DNA of 40,268 nucleotides, from positions 1-40,268 of the forward strand of contig NZ_JAHCMU010000025.1 in assembly GCF_018449435.1 (NCBI RefSeq), written 5' to 3'. This DNA comes from Flagellimonas sp. 389. Lineage in GTDB: Bacteria > Bacteroidota > Bacteroidia > Flavobacteriales > Flavobacteriaceae. This document shows, in pieces, positions 33,899 through 40,268 of this stretch; the first letter of the stretch is position 1; each line of letters opens with the position of its first letter. Both the position numbers and the translations under genes were made by a program. A model generated the notes under the pieces. The model saw only the letters and a program-made list of their open reading frames with translations, did not search any database and had not been told where the DNA came from.

Positions 33899-36800
33899 AT
33901 GCAATCAAACAAGTTCTTACGCTTAACATATTACATAGTTTCTTTAAGTTTTCCGATACTACTTCAATGGGGTTGTGCAAGCACAAAAGAACAGTTCAAT
34001 ATTCCATTGGCCACTGAAACTGAGCAAAAAAAACCTGCCCACACTTTCTTTATCGCAGGTGGTGCGGGAAACGGAGATGTTCCACCCAAAGTAATTGGAT
34101 TATTGCGCGATCAGTTGAAAAATGCGGATGCACAAAGTACCTTACTATTTACCGGTGACAATGTAACGACCCAACCAGAGCAGTGGAAAGAGGATAAGGC
34201 ATTGTTGGACGTTCACTATAAATTGGGTACGGAATTCGCCGGAAATACAATTTTGCTTCCGGGAAACAATGAGTGGAAAACAAAAAACAGCAACCATGTG
34301 GAGCGGATCGAAGATTTTTTGAAGGATAAGGATTCAGATCGCTTTAAGTTCTTTCCAGAGAATGCTTGTCCCATAGAGCACCATGTGATCAACGACCAAC
34401 TTGACCTTATCTTAATAGATTCAAAATGGTTTATCAACAACTGGTCGCGTGTTATTGACGTGAACAAAAAATGTACTGACATCGTCACCAGAAGGCGATT
34501 TGTTGAAGAATTGGAGGGTTATATCAATGACGGCCAAGACAAGAATATAGTAATTGCAATGCACCATCCAGTTTTCAGTAACGGGCCTTATGCGGGTAAA
34601 GAGACTTTTGCGGACCATTTGCGTCCTTTCCCCATCTATGGAACGTTCAAGCAGAGCGTGATGGGCTTGGGAGCTTTCGACCCTGATCATTTGAACAGCA
34701 GACGTTACAATTATCTGCGGGTCACAGTGAGCGCACTTGCGCAAAAATCAAATCGAATAACCCTGGTATCAGGCCACGAAGAAAATTTACAGTATTTGAG
34801 CGGAGGTGGCATGCATCAGTTGGTCAGTGGCTCATTGGGCAGTAACTCGGCCACCAACCTTTCAAAAGAAAAGATTACCGCCATCGGCGGCTCTTTTGCC
34901 TTTGAAGGAAGATACACTCATGGTACCAAGGGTTTCATCAAGTTGGAGTATTATGAAGATGGTAGCTCAAAAGCTACTTTTTATGGAGAGGACATCGATG
35001 AAAATGGTGTCGTAGTAGATATATTGCCAAGACTAAAAAGTGACATTCTAGATCAATCATATCCCCATATAGAGCAAAAATCAACGGAGGATGTAGTATT
35101 GACAGACCGTAAGGCGTACGATAAAACCGGTTTTTACAAATTTCTTTGGGGTGACCGGTACCGAAACTATTTCGGAAAATCGGTAACAGCCCCGGTAGCT
35201 TATTTAGATACACTGTATGGAGGACTAAAAGTGGTCAAAGAGGGTGGAGGGCACCAATCCTTCTCTCTGCGTTTGGAAGACAAAAATGGAAAGCAGTATG
35301 CCATGCGTTCCCTCAGAAAAAATGCCTTGAAATTCCTTCAGTTCAAATTACCGGGCATTGCCTACAATCAAGAGGATTATAAAGATACGTGGACTGAAAA
35401 GGTCATCTCGGATTTTTTTACTACTGCCCACCCTTATATGCAATTGACCATAAATCCTTTGGCAAAGGCTGTTGGTGTGAACCACTCCGATACTCAATTG
35501 TACTATGTACCCAAACAAGAAGCATTGGGCCAGCATAATGATGATTTTGGGGATGAGTTATATTTTGTAGAAAGAAGGCCTTCGGATGAGCAGCTAAACT
35601 ATAAGGGATACCGTAGAACAATTGACAGTAAGGGAAAGATACAAGATTTTGAAAGTACCACCGATATGCTTGAAAAAGTCAAGAGCGATGAGTCGTACAC
35701 CATTGACCAACGTAACTTTATAAGGGCCCGAATATTTGATATGTTGATTGGTGATTGGGACAGGCATCAAGACCAATGGCGGTGGATCGAGTATGAAGGC
35801 AAGGATGGAGAAACAGAATTTATGCCCATACCACGGGACCGGGACAATGCGTTTCCGAGATTCGACGGCTTCGCGCTAAAGTTGGTCAAGTTGTTCGTGC
35901 CCAACACGCGCATGTGGCAAAGCTATGGACCTGAGATCAAAGATGTCAACAATCTCAATAGATCGGGCAATAAGTTGGACAGGGCGCTGCTCACTTCCTT
36001 TGGAACAGAAGCTTGGCGTGAAGAGGCCCAATATATTCAAAAGACCCTTTCTGACAACGAGATTGACCGTGCCTTTGAAAGATTGCCCGAAGAAGTGACC
36101 GACGATACATCGCATTATATCAAAAATAGTTTGAAGGCCAGATTAAAGAAACTAGATGCCCATGCGGTGGCCTACGCCGAATATCTGAATAGGGTCGTGG
36201 TTATTAGGGGTACTGAGAAAGATGACCTTTTTGAAGTGAAACACCTGCCCGAAGGTAAGACCAGGATAACGGTCAAACGCTTATTCTCCGATAAAAAAAA
36301 TGAATTAATATATGACCGTACATTCGATAAAAAGCTTACCAAAGAAATTTGGATCTATGGTCTTGGGGACGATGACAACTTTAAGATTTTTGGTGATGGG
36401 CAGAAGTCTATTCGTCTTAAGATAATAGGAGGATATGGAGATGACACCTATGAAATTACCAACAAGAAACGTTTAAAAGTATACGATTGGGAACATGAAA
36501 AAACAACCTTTACAGAAAAAGAGCCGAGAACGCAATTAAGCGATATATACAGAACCAATACATACCACTGGCGATACTTTGTGCCCAACAACAACATATT
36601 GGCCCCTGTACTAGGCTTTAGAACCGACGACGGACTGTTCGCAGGTTTAAAAGAAACCTATGTAAAGAACGGCGTCAATGGTAATCCCTTTGTTCAAAAA
36701 CATCAATTGGGTGCCAACTATTACTTTGGATTTCAAGCGATTGAACTGCAATACAAAGGTATATTCGGAAATATTTTTCCTAAATGGAACTTAGAGATAG

Positions 36801-37615
36801 AAGGTTATTATACCAGCGACCGATATGCCAAAAACTTTTTCGGTACAGGTAATGAAACCGTAAACAATGAGGATACGCTCGACCGTGATTTCTATAGGGC
36901 CAGAATGCGCCAGTTGAAGGCTAGTGTTGGTCTTGCATTTTACAGTCTGAAGGTGCGGGGACTCTTTGAATCGTTTCGTGTCAATGAAAATGACCAACGC
37001 CTCTTTAACCAATCTAATTTTCAACCCGAATTGTTTAAAAACCAGAATTATATTGGTGCTGAGCTTAGTGGTGACTACGACCGCACCAATGCCAACGATT
37101 TTCCTACCAAAGCATTGTACTTTGGTTTTGCCGCCGGATATAAGCAAAGTGTCGATTTAGAAAACATCAAGTTTGGTTACGCTTTGCTTCGTTTGGGCTT
37201 TGACCATAAGCTAATTCCTTCGGGTGATTTGGTATTCGGTACGATGGCCGAGGCCAAGACCAACATAGGTAACAATGATTACTTCTTTTATCATGCACCC
37301 TCTTTGGGCGGTGATAATGGATTGAGGGGCTTTCGTGACGAGCGCTTTACGGGTAATTCGTATTTCTACCAAAGTTCAGACCTGAAACTGCGTCTAAAGC
37401 GGTATATCACTGCGGTCTCTCCGGTAACCGTTGGTCTTTACGGCGGATTCGACTATGGTCGTGTTTGGGCCGAAAATGACCCATCGGACAAATGGCATAC
37501 CTCTCAGGGCGGTGGATTTTGGATAAGTAGCCTTCAAGCCCTTAAATTTAATATCGGTTATTTCAACTCTCGCGAAAGCAATCTTGTTCAAGTGGGATTT
37601 GGGCTAACTTTTTAA
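33899..37615 (+). CDS. Large envelope protein: phosphoesterase-like, kinase-like motif, outer-membrane barrel
   Basis: 1238 residues in three parts. A lipoprotein-like signal ends near Cys26 (LQWGCAS; Gln at -3 is unusual). Part 1 (about 45-320) is calcineurin-like: TGDN at 86-89, AMHHPVFSNG (221-230), SGHEENLQYL (291-300). Two metal motifs are altered: the first Asp of a G-D-A-G motif is Gly (FIAGGAG), and G-N-H-D is GNNEW (122-126). Part 2 (about 440-680) carries IGDWDRHQDQWRW (617-629) and PRDRDNAF (645-652), recalling the D-R-H and metal-Asp motifs of Fam20/HipA/PI4K-like kinases; YAMRSLRK (467-474) could hold the ATP-binding residue. Part 3 (about 880-1238) is a surface-antigen/BamA-like beta-barrel ending VQVGFGLTF. 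The parts are clear; activities are inference. It precedes the DUF5706 gene by 10 bases. Confidence 0.75.
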   Translation: MQSNKFLRLTYYIVSLSFPILLQWGCASTKEQFNIPLATETEQKKPAHTFFIAGGAGNGDVPPKVIGLLRDQLKNADAQSTLLFTGDNVTTQPEQWKEDKALLDVHYKLGTEFAGNTILLPGNNEWKTKNSNHVERIEDFLKDKDSDRFKFFPENACPIEHHVINDQLDLILIDSKWFINNWSRVIDVNKKCTDIVTRRRFVEELEGYINDGQDKNIVIAMHHPVFSNGPYAGKETFADHLRPFPIYGTFKQSVMGLGAFDPDHLNSRRYNYLRVTVSALAQKSNRITLVSGHEENLQYLSGGGMHQLVSGSLGSNSATNLSKEKITAIGGSFAFEGRYTHGTKGFIKLEYYEDGSSKATFYGEDIDENGVVVDILPRLKSDILDQSYPHIEQKSTEDVVLTDRKAYDKTGFYKFLWGDRYRNYFGKSVTAPVAYLDTLYGGLKVVKEGGGHQSFSLRLEDKNGKQYAMRSLRKNALKFLQFKLPGIAYNQEDYKDTWTEKVISDFFTTAHPYMQLTINPLAKAVGVNHSDTQLYYVPKQEALGQHNDDFGDELYFVERRPSDEQLNYKGYRRTIDSKGKIQDFESTTDMLEKVKSDESYTIDQRNFIRARIFDMLIGDWDRHQDQWRWIEYEGKDGETEFMPIPRDRDNAFPRFDGFALKLVKLFVPNTRMWQSYGPEIKDVNNLNRSGNKLDRALLTSFGTEAWREEAQYIQKTLSDNEIDRAFERLPEEVTDDTSHYIKNSLKARLKKLDAHAVAYAEYLNRVVVIRGTEKDDLFEVKHLPEGKTRITVKRLFSDKKNELIYDRTFDKKLTKEIWIYGLGDDDNFKIFGDGQKSIRLKIIGGYGDDTYEITNKKRLKVYDWEHEKTTFTEKEPRTQLSDIYRTNTYHWRYFVPNNNILAPVLGFRTDDGLFAGLKETYVKNGVNGNPFVQKHQLGANYYFGFQAIELQYKGIFGNIFPKWNLEIEGYYTSDRYAKNFFGTGNETVNNEDTLDRDFYRARMRQLKASVGLAFYSLKVRGLFESFRVNENDQRLFNQSNFQPELFKNQNYIGAELSGDYDRTNANDFPTKALYFGFAAGYKQSVDLENIKFGYALLRLGFDHKLIPSGDLVFGTMAEAKTNIGNNDYFFYHAPSLGGDNGLRGFRDERFTGNSYFYQSSDLKLRLKRYITAVSPVTVGLYGGFDYGRVWAENDPSDKWHTSQGGGFWISSLQALKFNIGYFNSRESNLVQVGFGLTF

Positions 37616-37625
37616 TAATATACTT

Positions 37626-38837
37626 ATGAGCAATAGAATAGAAAAAGCCAAAGAACACATAAAACAATTATACGAAGCCTCGAACAACGACATGTTGTTG
37701 TTACACAACTGGAGCTTCAAACAACGGTTGCTGTCAAATGCCAAAGAACTATTTGAGGCATCCGAAATAAAAAAGGAAGAGCAAGAGATGGTTATTTTGG
37801 TCATCTTGTTCATGGATATCCATCTTTTAAAAAACGATTTGGATATTTATGCTACGTTAGACCAGTTCCGTCTTTTTATCGATTCAGACGAATATTCCAA
37901 AGAGCAGCTAGATACCATGGAGCAGCTGTTACTGTTCACCTCCAACGGCAATTTACCGAATACCGAACTGGAACAATTGGTCAGTGATGTGCGCTACTCG
38001 TTTTTGGCCGATAAAGATTACAGGACCATGGCAGAGCTATGGCGAGAAGAACTTCAGTTTTTGAACGATGAGGACATTGAGATAAAAGAATGGCGACAAC
38101 ACCAGTTACAATTGTTTAGAACACAACATCGCTATTATACCGCCTACGCCGTCGGGAATTGGGACCCTAAAAAGAAGAAAAACCTAAAGAAATTGGTTAA
38201 GGCCAAAAAAAAGGGGAAGAGATTGGTCAGAAAAGAAAAAATAAAGGCAAAGTTTAAGGATAAGATTGTGGATCGCGGGGTTCAAACGCTGTATAGGGTA
38301 ACTCTTCGAAATCATATTAAACTAAGCGATATTGCCGATACCAAGGCGAATATATTGCTCTCAGTAAATGCTATTATTATTTCGTTGGCCTTGGCCAATC
38401 TGATTCCAAAGCTTGATAATCCTTCCAACCAATATTTGATATATCCGACCTTTATATTCATTGTATTCTGTGTTGTGTCGATGGTGATGTCGATTATGGC
38501 AACACGACCGAATGTGACCAGTGGTGAGTTCACCAAAGAAGATGTGAAAAACAAGAAAGTCAATCTCCTGTTTTTCGGAAACTTTCATAAAATGGAACTC
38601 AGCAATTATGAATGGGCTATGGACCAACTGATCATGGACCGTGACTATATTTACAAATCACTTACCAAAGACCTTTATTATTTGGGCATTGTGCTCGAAC
38701 GGAAATATCGTTTGTTGCGTTGGACCTACACTGTATTTATGATTGGTATGATTGTTTCGGTCATCACGTTCTCCATCTCCTTAAAGTTTTTTGGGCCAGA
38801 TAGGGTACTTCCTGTCGAAGGACTCATTGGTCAATAA
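37626..38837 (+). CDS. DUF5706 (Pycsar effector-like) membrane protein with degenerate HD-like N-terminus
   Basis: 403 residues. The C-terminal part (about 222-392) is the DUF5706/Pycsar-effector membrane domain: YRVTLRNHIKLSDIADTKAN, then ILLSVNAIIISLALANL and further transmembrane segments at about 272-292 and 367-388. In Pycsar defence the membrane effector is triggered by cCMP or cUMP. The N-terminal part (about 5-150) aligns in layout with HD phosphohydrolase domains that flavobacteria fuse to DUF5706. His27 (LLHNWSF) is kept, but the H-D pair reads Met63-Asp64 (LFMDIHLL), so metal binding is probably lost. A lysine-rich linker (181-214) follows. No PycC-type cyclase is adjacent; the only cyclase-like fold here is DUF2652 at 30261-30860. 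It starts 10 bases after the large envelope-protein gene, so they likely share a transcript. Confidence 0.75.
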   Translation: MSNRIEKAKEHIKQLYEASNNDMLLLHNWSFKQRLLSNAKELFEASEIKKEEQEMVILVILFMDIHLLKNDLDIYATLDQFRLFIDSDEYSKEQLDTMEQLLLFTSNGNLPNTELEQLVSDVRYSFLADKDYRTMAELWREELQFLNDEDIEIKEWRQHQLQLFRTQHRYYTAYAVGNWDPKKKKNLKKLVKAKKKGKRLVRKEKIKAKFKDKIVDRGVQTLYRVTLRNHIKLSDIADTKANILLSVNAIIISLALANLIPKLDNPSNQYLIYPTFIFIVFCVVSMVMSIMATRPNVTSGEFTKEDVKNKKVNLLFFGNFHKMELSNYEWAMDQLIMDRDYIYKSLTKDLYYLGIVLERKYRLLRWTYTVFMIGMIVSVITFSISLKFFGPDRVLPVEGLIGQ

Positions 38838-38961
38838 TTTAAAGGCATTTTGAATGCAGTTAAACTTAGTTTGAAATGAAACAACCTTTTAGAAACCAGC
38901 AAAGTATTTTTGGTTTAATAAAACGGGATAGCCCTGTTATTTGAACATAATACAACAAGAA

Positions 38962-39510
38962 ATGAAAAAGAGATTTAAAAATGCCGCTGTTTTTCTTTTT
39001 GCCGCTTTGGTAGGGACAACATACGCGCAAAGTGACAAGACGGAGAAACTTATGACGGACGCCCAAGAGGCAAAAAAAGCTTTAATCGAAGCAGATTCTG
39101 GATTGAATACATTCTTTAACAATTCAGCAGGATATGTGATTTTTCCAAATGTGGGCAAAGGTGGTTTGATTGTCGGGGGAGCCTCCGGTAATGGAGTTCT
39201 TTATGAAAATGGAATAGCAGTAGGTACAGCTGGTCTTAAGAAATTGAATATAGGATTGCAGGCAGGTGGTCAATCGATAATCGAGGTGATTTTCTTTGAA
39301 ACCGAAGGTGATATAAAGACCTTTAAAGAAGAGGATTTCTCCTTCGCAGCGGAAGCATCAGCAGTAGCAGTTAAATCGGGTATTGCTGTAAATGCAAAGT
39401 ACAAAGATGGAGTTGCCGTCTTTGCATTGCCAAAAGCTGGATTGATGGCTAATGCTTCAGTTGGAGGGCAAAAGTTTTCATATGACGATTTTGAGGCCAA
39501 CGACAAATAA
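38962..39510 (+). CDS. Secreted SYLF (Ysc84-type) lipid-binding-domain protein
   Basis: 182 residues from the ATG at 38962 (an ATG at 38941 would put seven extra residues before the signal peptide). The signal peptide is FKNAAVFLFAALVGTTYAQ. The mature part is the SYLF domain: FFNNSAGYVIFPNVGKGGLI, VGGASGNGVLYENG, GLQAGGQSIIEVIFFETEGD and SVGGQKFSYDDFE. SYLF domains bind phosphoinositides in eukaryotes; bacterial secreted versions are envelope proteins of unknown role. Single-gene unit with a strong terminator 20 bases after the stop. Confidence 0.9.
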   Translation: MKKRFKNAAVFLFAALVGTTYAQSDKTEKLMTDAQEAKKALIEADSGLNTFFNNSAGYVIFPNVGKGGLIVGGASGNGVLYENGIAVGTAGLKKLNIGLQAGGQSIIEVIFFETEGDIKTFKEEDFSFAAEASAVAVKSGIAVNAKYKDGVAVFALPKAGLMANASVGGQKFSYDDFEANDK

Positions 39511-39530
39511 GAAATCAATATAGAGTTAGG

Positions 39531-39560
39531 AAAAGGACAGTCTATTGACTGTCCTTTTTT
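39531..39560 (+). terminator. Strong terminator after the SYLF gene
   Basis: A perfect 12-base-pair stem (AAAAGGACAGTC with GACTGTCCTTTT) with a four-base loop and six T. Confidence 0.92.
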
Positions 39561-39627
39561 ATTTGAATGATATCTCTAACCAAAATATCAAACCATATCG
39601 CTTGATACGATTTTCCAAAAAACAGAA

Positions 39628-39654
39628 AACCTCGCCGAAAATACTGGCGGGGTT
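39628..39654 (-). terminator. Hairpin, possible minus-strand terminator
   Basis: AACCTCGCC pairs with GGCGGGGTT (nine pairs, one G-T) around a nine-base loop. On the minus strand it runs into TTTTCTGTTTTTT, so it could end a transcript entering from the right. No minus-strand gene is visible between it and the window edge. Confidence 0.5.
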
Positions 39655-40124
39655 ATAATTCCATTAAATAATTTGTGACCTGAACCTAAATCCTAGACCC
39701 TAGTAAATATCACTATCCTGCAGCTGTCCACATATCAATGATGACGATTTGTGAACCACATTTAATATTTTTTGTCGAAAGAACTTTCAGATTGTAAAGA
39801 TAATTTTAATATTAGAATAATAAGTATATCCTAAATGATAAGTCATTCCGATAAACAGTCATTCTTGTGGAAACAAATCACCGTTAGTTCTATGGCTAAA
39901 GCACTTTTCATTTTTTATTCTCTAGTTAAAGGTTAAAACCCTGCAATTCACTGCAGTTACTTTAATTTCTATAAAAATATTTTATGTTTGTGTGGTGTCA
40001 GGTTGTGTAACCAGGTTATGGGACTTGAACCCATCTTTTAAAAACATAATAAACAAGGGCTTTTTGGCCTATCAAAGATTTTTGTTCACCGAATAGGTTA
40101 CTCCATCTAATAAAACAAGGTTCG
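39655..40124. other. Non-coding right-end stretch with tRNA-arm-like fragments
   Basis: 470 bases without a gene. At 40024-40040 the minus strand reads ATGGGTTCAAGTCCCAT, which folds as a perfect tRNA T-arm, but I cannot complete an acceptor, anticodon or D arm around it on either strand. A second arm-like string (AAGGTTCGATTCCTT) lies at the start of the repeat that follows. These may be attachment-site relics or chance. Confidence 0.35.
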
Positions 40125-40213
40125 ATTCCTTACACTAACCGCAAAGAAGTACAAATGTTAGTATTGGAGTGAATGTTTAATTAAGATTTTTATTGTCCCG
40201 AAAAACGTTGGTG
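40125..40213 (+). repeat. Imperfect direct repeat, copy B
   Basis: Diverged copy of 5256-5342 in the same orientation, with the shared blocks ATTCCTTA, TTAGTATTG, TGTTT, TTATTGTCC and AAAACGTT in order. Copy A sits at the 5' end of the recombinase fossil. No recombinase sequence is seen on either side of copy B within the window; the DNA from 40214 to the edge shows nothing recognisable. Confidence 0.5.
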
Positions 40214-40268
40214 GCTGTTGCAGAACTCCTATAATTGTCAATTTTTGCTTTAACCAATGTGCGGAAAT

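Noticed and set aside
37626..38837. A complete Pycsar defence system
   Set aside because: The effector-like membrane domain is present, but no adjacent PycC-type cyclase is seen; DUF2652 is 6.8 kb away and of uncertain activity.
39655..40124. A complete tRNA gene at the right end
   Set aside because: Only T-arm-like pieces fold; no acceptor stem, D arm or anticodon arm could be matched on either strand.

Overview
The window looks like a chromosomal segment of a marine-type Flavobacteriaceae (Bacteroidota). The evidence is AT-rich DNA, a short primary-type sigma factor without region 1.1, HYR/DUF4347 surface-protein architecture, a DUF5706 membrane protein, Bacteroidota-type tyrosine recombinase sequence, and many small envelope-stress proteins of the kind flavobacteria carry. 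I see no rRNA, complete tRNA, CRISPR array, intact transposase or prophage.

Layout. 1-2663 is the N-terminal part of a large DUF4347/cadherin/HYR surface protein that runs off the left edge. 3242-3865 is a Crp-like regulator. About 3.9-6.4 kb is a decayed zone: a tyrosine-recombinase fossil with many lesions, a primary-sigma paralogue cut off before region 4, and the tail of an unrecognised gene. 6.5-14.6 kb carries topoisomerase IB, a PA2169-type four-helix protein, a Pmp3/YqaE peptide, a nitroreductase remnant, an FAD/NAD(P) protein, an App1-type phosphatase split by one in-frame TGA, YihY, a formate/nitrite-type transporter and a PfpI protein. 14.7-22.6 kb carries a GH3-family enzyme, an HExxH protease-like protein, a small barrel protein, cardiolipin synthase, an ArsC-fold protein without its cysteine, two AsmA-like proteins, and several tiny membrane or lipoproteins including DUF1328. 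22.8-32.6 kb holds four paralogous AraC-type regulators interspersed with a cysteine-less SRAP homologue, a DUF2945 protein, MscS, a flavodoxin-fold protein coupled to DUF2652, and secreted proteins. 32.6-33.5 kb is a YtxH/holin-like operon. 33.9-38.8 kb pairs a 1238-residue envelope protein (phosphoesterase-like, kinase-like motif, outer-membrane barrel) with a DUF5706 (Pycsar-effector-like) inner-membrane protein. 38.96-39.5 kb is a SYLF-domain protein. The right end, 39.6-40.27 kb, is non-coding and carries a diverged copy of the DNA found at the 5' end of the recombinase fossil.

How it fits together. Most genes fit envelope, osmotic or general stress (Pmp3, DUF1328, YtxH, holin-like, MscS, cardiolipin synthase, PA2169, PfpI, SYLF). 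The four related AraC regulators are plausible local controllers, but that is inference. Two themes stand out. The first is decay: integrase, sigma, nitroreductase, App1 and a 45-residue membrane peptide are all damaged. The second is proteins that keep a fold but appear to have lost catalytic residues: SRAP without Cys2, a phosphoesterase domain without its metal ligands, an HD-like domain without HD, and an ArsC-fold protein without Cys. I found no canonical defence system. The best candidate for something new is the 33.9-38.8 kb envelope pair. All identifications are by eye from motifs; no database search was run.
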